A DNA stretch of 64,000 nt from Bacteroidaceae bacterium. GTDB taxonomy: Bacteria; Bacteroidota; Bacteroidia; Bacteroidales; Bacteroidaceae. The DNA is taken from the NCBI GenBank assembly GCA_902362375.1, contig CABIVS010000001.1, forward strand, positions 47,820-111,819, in the 5' to 3' direction. The notes under the pieces were generated by a model that worked only from the letters and a program-made list of their open reading frames with translations, did no database searches and had not been told where the DNA came from. Positions 9,831-20,543 of the stretch are shown here, piece after piece; position 1 is the first letter of the stretch; every line of letters starts with the position of its first letter. The position numbers were made by a program, and so were the translations under genes.

Positions 9831-11186
9831 TTACTCTACCGTCACACGACGGATTACGTGATTCTCACGGTCAGCCACATATACTGAATTGTCAGGATAA
9901 ACCGTGACACATTCCGGTGAGTTAAACTTAGCCAATTCAGGCAATCCGTCACCAAAACCATTCTGCCCGGGCATCCCCGCATAAAGAGAAGTAGTACCCG
10001 CAGGCGTAATCTTGCGGACAATATGCCCACTCTTTTCCGGAATAAACATATTGCCATCTTCATCAAATGCCGGCTGACGAGGTTCATTCAGACGGGCTGT
10101 AGCACCTGTACCATTTACATAACCGCTCTCGTCCCATGCTCCGACAAAAAGCACCGGTATTCCAAATGTATGTGTGCCGGCATCGTAAGGCACCTTATAA
10201 ATACAATGACGGTTACAAGCCACTACATATAATATAGTACCTTCTCTGTTAAATACCATACGAGTCTCCACTCCTGTCGCATTATTGATCTGAAAGAGTT
10301 TCTCGTAATCTTCGTAACCAGGTCCGACATAACGCCAAATGTATCCATCACCCTTATTACTAAAGAACACCTCTCCAGTCTGGGGATGAACAGCGATTCC
10401 GGTTGTTCCGATTTTCGTTCCACGGCAAAGTCCGCGTACATCTACAAAACCGCCTTCACGAGTCACATACAGGACATTAAAGTCCGTCTTTGTGTTACTT
10501 TCGTCTGTATAACAATAGTTAGAGATATACAGTGTATCCTGATTGGGGCTAAATGCTAAGGCGGTAGGTGACTGGAACGGTCCCGTAGAACATTGTACTA
10601 ATGTTTCCACTTCACCACCGCGCGCCCGACGCAAAGCACCATTCTGTTCAGTACCACGTCCTTCATCAACAAAGAACACGGTCCCATCCTTATCCGTCAA
10701 CAAGAACCATGGACGTTGCAGTTTACAAGCAGCATAGCTACCGTCTTCACGTCCTTTCATTCCTTGCTGTCCCACCATTGTTGTCACATTACGCTTAAAC
10801 TGATAACAGAACTTTGATTCGGAAGAATATTCCTCCACATTATCATCTTTACCTATATATAAACGAACATAACCTGTGTCCGCACGCGCTGGAACGATGG
10901 CATAAATCATTTCATCGTCCATTCTCACAACGGTCGCTTCTTTGTTATTGACCGTAACTCTCACATACTCCGGATCAGAACCAAAATTCTTACCTCTAAT
11001 GATTAACTGTGTGCCGATACCTCCACTATCAGGAGAGAAACTTTCGAAGACTGAACGCTTACTCAAATCGGGAGGCGTAACTTGATATTGATTTATGGGA
11101 GCTAAATTATTATCACACCCCCAAAAAACAGATATCCCAATAAATAAGGACAATCCTAATTTGATGTTTAATAAATTGAATTTCAT
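9831..11186 (-). CDS. TIG/IPT plus NHL-repeat surface lipoprotein
   Basis: A 451-residue lipoprotein (lipobox SVFWGC, Cys24). Residues about 45-130 form an IPT/TIG Ig-like domain (FSPDSGGIGTQLIIRGKNFG). Residues about 145-451 contain NHL beta-propeller repeats (PWFLLTDKDGTVFFVDEG, PRQPAFDEDGNMFIPEKSGHIVRKITPAG, PECVTVYPDNSVYVADRENHVIRRV). Proteins of this type precede susC in several Bacteroides PULs and are taken to be surface glycan-binding or scaffold proteins; no enzymatic role is established. It is the first gene of the leftward mannan operon, with a leader of about 175 nt below the predicted promoter. It matches the BT3787 position. Confidence 0.8.
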   Translation of the reverse strand: MKFNLLNIKLGLSLFIGISVFWGCDNNLAPINQYQVTPPDLSKRSVFESFSPDSGGIGTQLIIRGKNFGSDPEYVRVTVNNKEATVVRMDDEMIYAIVPARADTGYVRLYIGKDDNVEEYSSESKFCYQFKRNVTTMVGQQGMKGREDGSYAACKLQRPWFLLTDKDGTVFFVDEGRGTEQNGALRRARGGEVETLVQCSTGPFQSPTALAFSPNQDTLYISNYCYTDESNTKTDFNVLYVTREGGFVDVRGLCRGTKIGTTGIAVHPQTGEVFFSNKGDGYIWRYVGPGYEDYEKLFQINNATGVETRMVFNREGTILYVVACNRHCIYKVPYDAGTHTFGIPVLFVGAWDESGYVNGTGATARLNEPRQPAFDEDGNMFIPEKSGHIVRKITPAGTTSLYAGMPGQNGFGDGLPELAKFNSPECVTVYPDNSVYVADRENHVIRRVTVE

Positions 11187-11364
11187 AAAATATTAAATTT
11201 AAATTAAGAACAAAGAGAGTAATTTTGACATAATACCCCGAACGACAAATACAATATTAATTCATAGCTTACATAATAATTAGTTAAACAATATTTCCTT
11301 TTCATTAGATTAAAGATTAAAAATTAACACTATTCAGGTTTGCTATTTAAAAACTTTGATGAAA

Positions 11365-11393
11365 CAAAGATAAAATCACTAAACTCTACCAAA
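11365..11393 (-). promoter_or_regulatory. Predicted promoter of the leftward mannan operon
   Basis: On the minus strand a perfect -7 box TATCTTTG lies at 11372-11365, and TTTG lies 17 bp upstream (11393-11390). This matches the Bacteroides TTTG / TAnnTTTG pattern, with a slightly short spacer. Confidence 0.65.
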
Positions 11394-11422
11394 AGAAAAT
11401 TAACTGCTTTTTTTTACATTTT

Positions 11423-11459
11423 GGCACGGAGATTTACTAGATTAACATGGATATTTACT
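11423..11459 (-). promoter_or_regulatory. Candidate HTCS operator, two 16-bp direct repeats
   Basis: On the plus strand GGCACGGAGATTTACT (11423-11438) and AACATGGATATTTACT (11444-11459) repeat at 21-bp spacing, two helical turns, as expected for an AraC-type dimer. The nearer copy ends 50 bp upstream of the -7 box. The same motif, spacing and distance occur upstream of the GH92 gene at 15875. The neighbouring HTCS is the likely binder. Confidence 0.68.
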
Positions 11460-11623
11460 TCTTCTTTTCAGCCATAAAGAGACGTCCTGGATAGGGTTAT
11501 GGCGGCTTTAATCTCTTTTCCAGCGAAAAAAGCCCCAAATGAAGCCAGCTCGCAAAAGAGTTCCCTCCCGAGCATTAGTAAATTGCCACTTCTTTTCACT
11601 AAAAGAAATTGCCACACACTTAA

Positions 11624-14600
11624 CTACTGCTGAATTTCCTCCAGATGTTTCATCCGGAATTCTTTTGGCGTGCACTCATACTTTTCACGAAATACCTTGA
11701 AGAAAGTAACTTTATTCGAGAAACCCGAATCAAACACAATTTCATCAATCGTCTTTTTGGTCGTGAGCAATAAATCTTTCGCAATATGCAAACGGCACTC
11801 CTTTATCAAATCCGTCGGACTATCCTCTCCGATTTCTTCCATCTTCCGATAAAGACTTCGGGGACTGATCGCCAACCGGTCGGCAATATAACGCGGAGTT
11901 AAATCTTTGTTCGTTATATTATCATTGATAATCTTCAAAACTGACTGGAGGAACTTCTTCGACTCTTTATGCGTCAACTTCCCGTCCGACTTTTCAAAAG
12001 AACTAATTGGCGAACTGAAATAATTCTTCAACACCTCTTTCCGTTCCATCACCTGACAGACAGAAATACGAAGGTACTCCGCACTAAACGGTTTCGTGAT
12101 ATACATTTCCGCACCGGCAGAAAGAGCCTCCATCTGTTGTTCCATCTCGTGCCGTCCGGAAACCACAATAATAGGAATATGCGCCGTCTCTTTCACCGAT
12201 TTGATCCGCCTAGTCAGTTCAATGCCACCCATTCCCGGCATCATGACATCACAGATAATCACATTCGGATAAACCTCATTCATCACCTGATCCAGCCGCT
12301 CGGGATCTTGCAAGGTTATTACATTAAAATCGCCGGAAAATATTTCTCCAATAAACCATAACATCTCGATTTCATCATCAACCACCAAAAGCGTGGGACG
12401 CATCTTGTCAAACTCATACTGTGGAAGTTTCAGTATCGATTGAGTATCTATCTTAGGGATGTATTCCGCTGTGAGCCGCTTGGTTTCCGACACTCCGGTA
12501 GTCAGTTCCACGACCGGCAAGGTGAGTGTAAACATCACCCATCCATCAGGAGTATTTTCCACTTTCAACGTACCATTCAGTAACTTTGCCATATTATAAG
12601 AGATGGCTAGTCCCAGTCCGTTCCGTGAAAAGTTCTTTTCATCCTGATTCTCGAAATTATCCAAAATGGCATACCGGTTAAAAATATACTGGAAATCCTT
12701 TTCCTTGATGGTACTTCCTTCATTTGCTACACGAAGAGTCAGCATGTTTTCCCCACTCGTATCCACTTCAATCTTGATACTCTGTCCGTCGGGAGTATAT
12801 TTAAAGGCATTAGAAATCAGATTAATAATAATCGTATTCAGAAATCCCTTGTCCGAGTTCCACATCACCTGTTCGGGTATCTTGCTCAAGAAAGTGATGT
12901 TTCTGGATTTAGCCATTTCGACAAACGTTTTAGCTATTCCTTTCACAATAGAAGACACATTCAATGACTCAATCCGTACTTCCCTGTTTCCTGTTTCAAT
13001 CCGACGGAATTCAATCAACTCATGAATCAGGTTGTTGAGACGCTCCGCATTCGTCTGAATCATCTGTACGTAGTCCACGACAAATTTACTAAGTCCCTTC
13101 GATGAAAGGATTCGTCCGCAAGGACCATAAATCAAAGTCAGCGGAGTACAAAACTCATGTGCGATATTAGTAAAGAAACGAAGTTTGGACTCAAAGACAT
13201 TCTTTTGATGGCGTTTCTCTATCTCGTTCAGCAATTCCTGCTTTTTACGTTTGGAGCGCAGTATAAAAGAACGTATCAGTAAGGCTGCCAGTAAAAGCAG
13301 ACAGAAGGCATAAATCAAATAAGCCCACCAGGAAGCATACCACGGATCGCCTATACGAATGACCAGGGAATAGACATCACTCTCTTTATCAAAGACACTA
13401 TTGTAATATTTCACCAGTAAGGTATATTCACCAGGAGCCATATTCGTAAAAGAGACTCCACTTTCCGAGCCATTGTTTACCCATTGGTCACTCAATCCTT
13501 TCAGTTTATAGAAATAGGTACAGTTATTACCATTCAGATAATCCACAGAAGCAAATGAAACAGAAAAGAAATTCTGGTCATACTGTAAATTCAAGACTTC
13601 AGCTTCTTTTTTCCGGGTGAGAAATTCTCCCAGATTGTATTGTTCACCGAAGATAGACAGCTTATCAAAATAAACAGGAGGCATATAAAGCTGCTCCGGA
13701 CGGCCATCCGCCCGGATAGCTACGACTCCATTGATTCCTCCAAAGAACAGAGTACCAGTCCGGGAATCCCGAAAAGCGGCACCGTCACTAAACTCTACCA
13801 CCTTTAAACCATCTCCGAAACCATACGAACGAAAGACATTCCGTTTCGTATCGAAATTGATTAATCCGAGATTGGTGCTCAACCAGAAATTGTCGGACGA
13901 GTTTCTAAGAATTGCATGAATGGTATTATTCAGGAAACCATTCTTGGCATTGAAGAGCTGATAAGAAGTTTCCGAAGTGTACTTTATCAATCCGTAGCTC
14001 GTTCCAAAAAGATAGTTATTGCTGCTGTCTTTACTGATGGCGAGAATATTATTCAGGGTCATGTTTTCGTATTTGTGAGTAGACACCGGTTCCAGGCCGT
14101 TCGTCGTTTCGTTATAGCGGAACACCCCATATCCTTTATTACCAAACAACAGGTTGGTTTCATTCTCCGCATAAATAGTAAAGAAATAGTTCGATCCCAG
14201 TTCGCCATCATTAATGATGTAACGTTGCGCATCCACAATCACCGGATTGTCCGGTGTTCCGGCAATACGAGCCTTCACCACTCCCATGCCGACACTCGCC
14301 AGCCACAGTTCGGAATCTGCTGTTTCGTAAATGTCATGGATGTATTTGAAATCTTCGTTGCCGATCCGTATTGGTATACTCTTGATACGTTTTTCCCGAT
14401 ATGAATAATAAGTTAATCCTTCTTCGTCTCCTATCCAAAGCAAATTCCGGTGGCTTTTGGCAAAACAATAAACGGCATTACTACTCAAAGCACTATTAGA
14501 GGTAGTCAACACCTCTGATCGGCAGTCAGAGATGTTTTTATCGAATTCGTAATCATAGATTTTAAGAATTCCGTTTCCTTTGGTTCCCACCCAAAAAGTA

Positions 14601-15664
14601 CGTTCATCATCAAGATAGATGGCACGCACGGGGCGTTCTATTTTCTCGGTGTAATTGCTAAGCACCATTGATTTGATAGAATAAAGCGGGTTCGAATAAA
14701 GATAAACACCTTGCCCGTCTGTACCAATCCAAACAACATCCTGAAAACGGTCCTTCTTGAGACAGAATACACCGCTGTTGATTGGCAACGGCTGAATTTG
14801 ATAATGATTCGTTTCCTTCTGTTTCTCCAACAGCAGAATACCATCCATCAAAAAGCCCACAAAATAGCTGTTATGATAATGAACGATGGAAGAGATTTTG
14901 CCACGTTCCTGTATTTCCTTACCCAGATTGGCAATAAATTCATTCTTCTGGGTCGGAATATGGAAAGCATAAAAATTAAATTCCTTGTCTATGTAATAAA
15001 GAGATTGCTCGTCATTGAAACAATAGATCAAGGAGGTCTGATAAATCAGATTCGTTTTTTGGGGTAACAGGGTGATATCTCCCGATGTGGCTTCCTGCTG
15101 TATGTCATAACAACGGTTGTATCCTTTCATGACTACCCACATCCGGTTATTACCGTCGATAAAGAAGTTTACGATATCGGAAATCGGAATTCCCGTGATA
15201 TTGATTTTCTTGAAGACGCCTTCTTTTTTATGATAATAATAAATGCAGTTACTATCCTGGATAATGAACAGATTACCATGACTATCCTTATTCATAAAGA
15301 AGAGTTTCTGAAATTCATTATAGTGAGTGATTGTATTGGTTTTCCGGTTCAAACGGTTCAACCCATAGTAGGTTTGAATCCAGTAAATGTCTTCACCCGT
15401 ATACACAATATTGTCAATCAGATTACCAGATAAGTAATCCTCCTTGTCACGGGTCTTAAATTCCTCAATCTCTTGTCCATCATAAATATTCAGTCCGTCG
15501 CAGGTCCCGATCCACATTAATCCACGTTCATCCTGGCACAGAGATGTAATCGAACTATTAGACATATATTCTTTATCTGCAACTTGCTTCAAATTATAAG
15601 CATAAGCGTTATGTATCAACAGATTAAGAAAAAAGAATAGAATAAAAAACGACTGTTTCCCCAT
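11624..15664 (-). CDS. Hybrid two-component system regulator (HTCS) of the mannan PUL
   Basis: A 1346-residue one-protein sensor-regulator. After the signal peptide the periplasmic part holds two seven-bladed propellers of reg_prop repeats (DERGLMWIGTCDGLNIYDG and many similar). It continues with a Y_Y_Y domain (about 690-775) and one membrane helix (about 780-800). The cytoplasmic part has a HisKA domain (phospho-acceptor His836 in FFTNIAHEFCTP), an HATPase, a receiver domain (Asp1139 in CDVMMPGMGG) and a C-terminal AraC-type DNA-binding domain. HTCSs bind an oligosaccharide in the periplasm and activate PUL genes. It sits between the two arms of the mannan PUL, as BT3786 does. Confidence 0.93.
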   Translation of the reverse strand: MGKQSFFILFFFLNLLIHNAYAYNLKQVADKEYMSNSSITSLCQDERGLMWIGTCDGLNIYDGQEIEEFKTRDKEDYLSGNLIDNIVYTGEDIYWIQTYYGLNRLNRKTNTITHYNEFQKLFFMNKDSHGNLFIIQDSNCIYYYHKKEGVFKKINITGIPISDIVNFFIDGNNRMWVVMKGYNRCYDIQQEATSGDITLLPQKTNLIYQTSLIYCFNDEQSLYYIDKEFNFYAFHIPTQKNEFIANLGKEIQERGKISSIVHYHNSYFVGFLMDGILLLEKQKETNHYQIQPLPINSGVFCLKKDRFQDVVWIGTDGQGVYLYSNPLYSIKSMVLSNYTEKIERPVRAIYLDDERTFWVGTKGNGILKIYDYEFDKNISDCRSEVLTTSNSALSSNAVYCFAKSHRNLLWIGDEEGLTYYSYREKRIKSIPIRIGNEDFKYIHDIYETADSELWLASVGMGVVKARIAGTPDNPVIVDAQRYIINDGELGSNYFFTIYAENETNLLFGNKGYGVFRYNETTNGLEPVSTHKYENMTLNNILAISKDSSNNYLFGTSYGLIKYTSETSYQLFNAKNGFLNNTIHAILRNSSDNFWLSTNLGLINFDTKRNVFRSYGFGDGLKVVEFSDGAAFRDSRTGTLFFGGINGVVAIRADGRPEQLYMPPVYFDKLSIFGEQYNLGEFLTRKKEAEVLNLQYDQNFFSVSFASVDYLNGNNCTYFYKLKGLSDQWVNNGSESGVSFTNMAPGEYTLLVKYYNSVFDKESDVYSLVIRIGDPWYASWWAYLIYAFCLLLLAALLIRSFILRSKRKKQELLNEIEKRHQKNVFESKLRFFTNIAHEFCTPLTLIYGPCGRILSSKGLSKFVVDYVQMIQTNAERLNNLIHELIEFRRIETGNREVRIESLNVSSIVKGIAKTFVEMAKSRNITFLSKIPEQVMWNSDKGFLNTIIINLISNAFKYTPDGQSIKIEVDTSGENMLTLRVANEGSTIKEKDFQYIFNRYAILDNFENQDEKNFSRNGLGLAISYNMAKLLNGTLKVENTPDGWVMFTLTLPVVELTTGVSETKRLTAEYIPKIDTQSILKLPQYEFDKMRPTLLVVDDEIEMLWFIGEIFSGDFNVITLQDPERLDQVMNEVYPNVIICDVMMPGMGGIELTRRIKSVKETAHIPIIVVSGRHEMEQQMEALSAGAEMYITKPFSAEYLRISVCQVMERKEVLKNYFSSPISSFEKSDGKLTHKESKKFLQSVLKIINDNITNKDLTPRYIADRLAISPRSLYRKMEEIGEDSPTDLIKECRLHIAKDLLLTTKKTIDEIVFDSGFSNKVTFFKVFREKYECTPKEFRMKHLEEIQQ

Positions 15665-15741
15665 AGTGTATTATTCTTAGATTTGCTATATGACAAAGGT
15701 AAACAAAAAAACATTCCGAGCTTTTTTTTGGCCGAGATATA

Positions 15742-15778
15742 AGTAAATATCCGTGCCAGAGTAGTTAATTTCAGTGAC
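15742..15778 (+). promoter_or_regulatory. Candidate HTCS operator of the GH92 operon
   Basis: AGTAAATATCCGTGCC (15742-15757) and AGTTAATTTCAGTGAC (15763-15778) repeat at 21-bp spacing and agree at 12 of 16 positions. Read towards the downstream gene, they have the same orientation as the site at 11423-11459. The nearer copy ends 49 bp before the -7 box. Confidence 0.68.
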
Positions 15779-15827
15779 AAGAGACGATTTAAACTCCCTA
15801 TTACTAGAAGCGCATTCCTTTTCTCCC

Positions 15828-15835
15828 TATTTTCG
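15828..15835 (+). promoter_or_regulatory. Predicted -7 box of the GH92 operon
   Basis: TATTTTCG differs from TAnnTTTG at one position. It starts about 47 bp before the GH92 start codon, and its distance from the operator matches the leftward promoter almost exactly. The non-consensus base fits an activator-dependent promoter. Confidence 0.55.
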
Positions 15836-15874
15836 TCGTAGAAATTATTTTCAAATCTATAAATTCATTGGTTC

Positions 15875-18157
15875 ATGAAAACACCTTTTTCATTTAAACA
15901 CTTGCTATTTCTTGGAGGTGCCGTGTTGTACAGCCTGCAATCTTCTGCCGTTAAGAATCCGGTAGACTATGTCAGTACACTGGTAGGCACTCAATCCAAG
16001 TTTGAACTGTCTACCGGAAACACGTATCCGGCTACGGCATTGCCGTGGGGAATGAATTTCTGGACACCGCAGACCGGTAAAATGGGAGACGGTTGGGCAT
16101 ACACGTATGATGCCGACAAAATCCGGGGATTCAAACAAACACATCAGCCCAGTCCCTGGATGAACGACTACGGGCAGTTTGCCATCATGCCTATCACTGG
16201 CGGACTGGTATTCGATCAAGACCGACGTGCCAGTTGGTTCTCTCACAAAGCGGAAGTTGCCAAACCTTATTATTATAAGGTGTACCTTGCCGACCATGAT
16301 GTAACAACCGAGCTTGCTCCTACGGAGCGTGCCGTCATGTTCCGTTTCACGTATCCGGAGACAAAGAATGCCTACGTGATTGTAGACGCTTTCGACAAAG
16401 GTTCTTATGTGAAAGTGATTCCGGAAGAAAACAAGATTATCGGCTATTCAACCAAGAATAGCGGCGGCGTGCCGGAAAACTTCAAAAACTATTTTGTGAT
16501 TCAGTTCGACAAACCGTTCACATTCCTTTCCGCAGTTTCCGAAAATAACATACTTCCGAATGAAACAGAAGCGAAAGGAAACCACACAGGTGCCGTGATC
16601 GGGTTCGCCACCCAAAAAGGAGAAATTGTACACGCACGTGTTGCTTCCTCCTTTATCAGTCCCGAACAGGCGGAGTTGAATCTCAAAGAGCTTGGCAAAA
16701 ACAGTTTCGACCAACTGGTAGCAAACGGAAGAGAGGTCTGGAACCGTGAAATGAGCAAGATAGAGGTAGAAGATGACAACATTGATCATTTACGTACATT
16801 TTATTCCTGCCTGTACCGTTCGATGCTTTTTCCACGCAGTTTCTACGAAATAGACGCTAAGGGACAAGTCATGCATTACAGCCCCTACAACGGCGAAGTG
16901 CGTCCCGGCTATATGTTTACCGACACCGGATTCTGGGACACGTTCCGCTGCTTGTTTCCTTTCCTCAACCTGATGTATCCGTCAATGAATCAGAAGATGC
17001 AGGAGGGACTGGTGAATGCTTACAAAGAAAGCGGTTTCCTGCCGGAATGGGCCAGCCCGGGACACAGGGATTGCATGGTGGGCAACAACTCGGCTTCCGT
17101 AGTGGCCGACGCTTACATCAAAGGGTTGCGCGGGTATGACATCGAAACTCTTTGGGAAGCATTGAAACATGGAGCCAATGCACATCTTAGCGGAACTGCT
17201 TCGGGGCGTCTCGGCTACGAATCTTACAACCAACTGGGATATGTCGCCAACAATATCGGCATAGGACAAAACGTTGCACGTACATTGGAATATGCATATA
17301 ACGACTGGGCGATTTATACATTAGGCAAGAAACTCGGTAAACCGGAAAGCGAAACCGATATTTACAAGAAGCGCGCATTGAACTATAAAAATGTCTATCA
17401 TCCGGAACACAAACTGATGGTAGGTAAAAACGACAAAGGCGTATTCAATCCGAAATTCGACGCTGTAGACTGGAGCGGTGAATTTTGTGAAGGAAACAGC
17501 TGGCACTGGAGCTTCTGCGTATTCCACGATCCGCAAGGACTTATCAACCTGATGGGAGGCAAGAAAGAATTCAATACGATGATGGATTCCGTTTTCGTCA
17601 TTCCGGGCAGACAGGGAATGGAGAGCCGCGGCATGATTCATGAGATGCGTGAAATGCAAGTGATGAACATGGGGCAATATGCGCACGGAAACCAGCCTAT
17701 TCAGCATATGGTGTATCTCTACAACTATTCAGGCGAACCCTGGAAAGCCCAATACTGGATACGTGAGATTATGAACAAGCTATACACCGCCGGTCCCGAC
17801 GGCTATTGCGGCGACGAAGACAACGGACAAACTTCCGCATGGTATGTATTCTCCGCACTCGGTTTCTATCCAGTTTGTCCGGGAACAGATGAATATATCA
17901 TAGGAACTCCGCTCTTCAAATCAGCGAAGTTACATCTGGAAAACGGAAAGACCATTACGATCAAAGCAGATAACAACCAGCTTGCCAACCGCTACATTAA
18001 AGAAATGAAGGTGAACGGGAAATCACAAACCCGCAATTTCCTTACACATGACCAGCTGACAAAAGGTGCTAATATCCAATTCCAAATGAGCCCCGTACCC
18101 AATAAACAGCGGGGAATCACAGAAAAAGATGTACCTTACTCTCTTTCATTTGAATAA
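15875..18157 (+). CDS. GH92 exo-alpha-mannosidase
   Basis: A 760-residue enzyme with a cleavable signal peptide (about 1-24) and no lipobox, so it is probably periplasmic. It shows the GH92 architecture: an N-terminal beta sandwich (GFKQTHQPSPWMNDYGQFAIMP) and an (alpha/alpha)6 barrel with GFWDTFRCLFPFLNLMYP, GHRDCMVGNNSASVVADAY and the C-terminal signature GDEDNGQTSAWYVFSALGFYPV (from residue 646). GH92 enzymes are calcium-dependent inverting alpha-mannosidases. It is the first gene of the rightward arm, 53 bp before the EEP gene. It matches the BT3784 position, so removal of mannan side chains is the probable role. Confidence 0.92.
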   Translation: MKTPFSFKHLLFLGGAVLYSLQSSAVKNPVDYVSTLVGTQSKFELSTGNTYPATALPWGMNFWTPQTGKMGDGWAYTYDADKIRGFKQTHQPSPWMNDYGQFAIMPITGGLVFDQDRRASWFSHKAEVAKPYYYKVYLADHDVTTELAPTERAVMFRFTYPETKNAYVIVDAFDKGSYVKVIPEENKIIGYSTKNSGGVPENFKNYFVIQFDKPFTFLSAVSENNILPNETEAKGNHTGAVIGFATQKGEIVHARVASSFISPEQAELNLKELGKNSFDQLVANGREVWNREMSKIEVEDDNIDHLRTFYSCLYRSMLFPRSFYEIDAKGQVMHYSPYNGEVRPGYMFTDTGFWDTFRCLFPFLNLMYPSMNQKMQEGLVNAYKESGFLPEWASPGHRDCMVGNNSASVVADAYIKGLRGYDIETLWEALKHGANAHLSGTASGRLGYESYNQLGYVANNIGIGQNVARTLEYAYNDWAIYTLGKKLGKPESETDIYKKRALNYKNVYHPEHKLMVGKNDKGVFNPKFDAVDWSGEFCEGNSWHWSFCVFHDPQGLINLMGGKKEFNTMMDSVFVIPGRQGMESRGMIHEMREMQVMNMGQYAHGNQPIQHMVYLYNYSGEPWKAQYWIREIMNKLYTAGPDGYCGDEDNGQTSAWYVFSALGFYPVCPGTDEYIIGTPLFKSAKLHLENGKTITIKADNNQLANRYIKEMKVNGKSQTRNFLTHDQLTKGANIQFQMSPVPNKQRGITEKDVPYSLSFE

Positions 18158-18210
18158 AATATTGTACTTTTGGAGGTCAATGAATTATCTACCAAACAAA
18201 CTATAAAAAC

Positions 18211-19161
18211 ATGAAACTGAAAAGTCTTTTACTAATTTCCCTTGTTGCGATCGTATTCTGCAATTGCCAGAGTAACTATCAGCCTACCACCTTTACTGTT
18301 GCCTCTTATAACCTAAGAAATGCCAACGGCAGCGATTCACTTCGCGGAAACGGTTGGGGACAACGTTATCCGGTCATTGCCAAGATGGTGCAATACCACG
18401 ATTTCGATATTTTCGGCACACAGGAATGTTTCCTTCATCAGCTGAAAGACATGAAGGAAGCACTTTCCGGTTATGACTATATCGGTGTGGGCCGTGACGA
18501 CGGTAAAGATCAAGGTGAACATTCTGCAATCTTCTATCGTACCGACAAGTTCGATCTTGTAGAGAAAGGCAACTTCTGGCTGTCGGAGACTCCCGATGTG
18601 CCGAGCAAAGGCTGGGATGCCGTGCTACCGCGTATCTGCAGTTGGGGACACTTCAAATGCAAAGATACCGGTTTCGAATTCCTGTTCTTCAACCTGCACA
18701 TGGACCATATCGGGAAGAAAGCCCGTGTGGAAAGTGCGTTCCTTGTACAGGAGAAGATGAAGGAACTGGGCAAAGGCAAGAATCTTCCGGCTATCCTGAC
18801 CGGTGACTTCAATGTCGATCAGACTCATCAGTCATACGATGCTTTTGTAAGCAAAGGCGTGCTGTGCGATTCCTACGAAAAATGCGATTTCCGTTATGCT
18901 ATCAACGGAACCTTCAATGACTTCGACCCGAACAGCTTTACAGAAAGCCGCATCGACCATGTATTCGTATCTCCGTCTTTCCATGTGAAAAGATACGGCG
19001 TACTGACAGATACTTACCGAAGCATCGTAGGAAACGGAGACAAAAAAAATGCAACCGACTGTCCGGAAGAAATCGACATCAAAGCATATCAAGCCCGCAC
19101 TCCTTCCGATCACTTTCCTGTAAAGGTAGAGTTAGAGTTTGACGAACGTCGGCAGAAATAA
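18211..19161 (+). CDS. Endonuclease/exonuclease/phosphatase-family lipoprotein
   Basis: A 316-residue protein with a signal peptide and possible lipobox (IVFCNC). All catalytic blocks of the EEP fold are intact: [43 protein letters not shown] and the terminal [11 protein letters not shown]. The fold covers DNases, sphingomyelinases and phosphoesterases, so sequence alone does not give the substrate. Its place between GH92 and GH76 in a mannan PUL (BT3783 position) suggests removal of phosphate or phosphodiester groups from phosphorylated yeast mannan. That role is inference. Confidence 0.82.
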   Translation: MKLKSLLLISLVAIVFCNCQSNYQPTTFTVASYNLRNANGSDSLRGNGWGQRYPVIAKMVQYHDFDIFGTQECFLHQLKDMKEALSGYDYIGVGRDDGKDQGEHSAIFYRTDKFDLVEKGNFWLSETPDVPSKGWDAVLPRICSWGHFKCKDTGFEFLFFNLHMDHIGKKARVESAFLVQEKMKELGKGKNLPAILTGDFNVDQTHQSYDAFVSKGVLCDSYEKCDFRYAINGTFNDFDPNSFTESRIDHVFVSPSFHVKRYGVLTDTYRSIVGNGDKKNATDCPEEIDIKAYQARTPSDHFPVKVELEFDERRQK

Positions 19162-19214
19162 TTTTATTAGTTAAAAATAACCTGAAAAGTTTCACCACAC
19201 AACCTGATATTCCT

Positions 19215-20375
19215 ATGAGAAATATATACACCCTAGCCTGTATGTTATTTTTCCTTACGTCCGCAACGGGAAAGACACCGGAAAACAATCGCTATCTTTC
19301 CATTGCCGACTCGATTCTGCACAATGTATTGAATCTTTATCAGACGAAGGACGGATTACTGACAGAGACTTATCCTGTCAATCCCGACCAGAAAATCACT
19401 TATCTGGCTGGAGGAATGCAACAGAACGGAACGCTGAAAGCCTCTTTTCTATGGCCTTACTCCGGGATGATGTCAGGTTGTGTGGCGTTGTACAAAGCTA
19501 CCGGTAACAAGAAGTACAAGAAATTACTCGAAAAGAGAATCTTGCCGGGGATGGAACAGTATTGGGATAACAGCCGCCAACCAGCCTGTTATCAGTCATA
19601 TCCGGCCAAATATGGTCAGCACGGACGTTATTATGACGACAACATCTGGATTGCATTGGATTATTGCGACTATTACCAGCTCACCCACATCCCAACTTAT
19701 CTGGAAAAAGCCATCGCATTGTATCAATACATTTACAGCGGCTGGACTGACGAACTGGGTGGAGGTATTTTCTGGTGCGAACAGCAAAAGGAAGCAAAAC
19801 ACACTTGTTCGAATGCCCCGTCAACTGTGCTCGGTGTCAAGTTATACCGATTGACAAAAGATGCCAAGTATCTGGAGAAAGCAAAGGCTACCTATGCCTG
19901 GACCAGAGAACATCTTTGTGACCCCGACGACCATCTTTATTGGGATAACGTCAACCTGAAAGGAAAAGTGTCCAAAGAAAAGTATGCCTACAACAGTGGG
20001 CAGATGATTCAGGCAGGCGTGTTGCTCTATGAGGAAACAGGAGACGAACAATATCTGCGTGATGCCGGACAAACAGCTGCAGGAACAGACGCTTTTTTCC
20101 GTACGCAAGCCGACAAGAAAGATCCGGTAATCAAAGTACACAAAGATATGGCTTGGTTTAATGTGATTCTGTTCAGGGGATTGAAAGCTCTGTACAAGAT
20201 TGACAACAATCCGGTTTATGTAGATGCCATGGTGAACAACGTTCTTCATGCTTGGGAAAACTACAGGGATGAGAACGGACTATTGGGAAGAGACTGGTCG
20301 GGACATAAGGAGGAACCGTATAAATGGTTGCTCGACAATGCCTGCCTCATTGAGTTTTTTGCCGAAATAAATTAA
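19215..20375 (+). CDS. Periplasmic GH76 endo-alpha-1,6-mannanase
   Basis: A 386-residue enzyme with a signal peptide ending near residue 19 and no lipobox Cys, which suggests a periplasmic location, unlike the surface GH76 at 438. It is a single-domain GH76 with the aspartate pair D141-D142 in [14 protein letters not shown]. It also has the family's [12 protein letters not shown] and [14 protein letters not shown] blocks, which are shared with the first GH76 (CGGGIHWRE, TAPTAVLGCKLY). It follows the EEP gene by 53 bp. It corresponds to BT3782, where the periplasmic GH76 shortens imported oligosaccharides. Confidence 0.9.
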   Translation: MRNIYTLACMLFFLTSATGKTPENNRYLSIADSILHNVLNLYQTKDGLLTETYPVNPDQKITYLAGGMQQNGTLKASFLWPYSGMMSGCVALYKATGNKKYKKLLEKRILPGMEQYWDNSRQPACYQSYPAKYGQHGRYYDDNIWIALDYCDYYQLTHIPTYLEKAIALYQYIYSGWTDELGGGIFWCEQQKEAKHTCSNAPSTVLGVKLYRLTKDAKYLEKAKATYAWTREHLCDPDDHLYWDNVNLKGKVSKEKYAYNSGQMIQAGVLLYEETGDEQYLRDAGQTAAGTDAFFRTQADKKDPVIKVHKDMAWFNVILFRGLKALYKIDNNPVYVDAMVNNVLHAWENYRDENGLLGRDWSGHKEEPYKWLLDNACLIEFFAEIN

Positions 20376-20543
20376 CTTCATCCATTATTATTACCATGAA
20401 TATAACTAAAATAGTTGGTTTATCCATCCCCCTCTCCGGCAGTGCCGGTATGCAAGCGATGGAGTAGCCGATTGCTCATATCAGGAATTATTGTATTCCT
20501 GCTTACGGAATAACTGTTTCTAACATTGACACTTACGGTTCCA

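Noticed and set aside
20401..20467. A short frame after GH76 as a GH125 remnant
   Set aside because: Its 22 residues show no recognisable GH125 motif, so a relic cannot be claimed.
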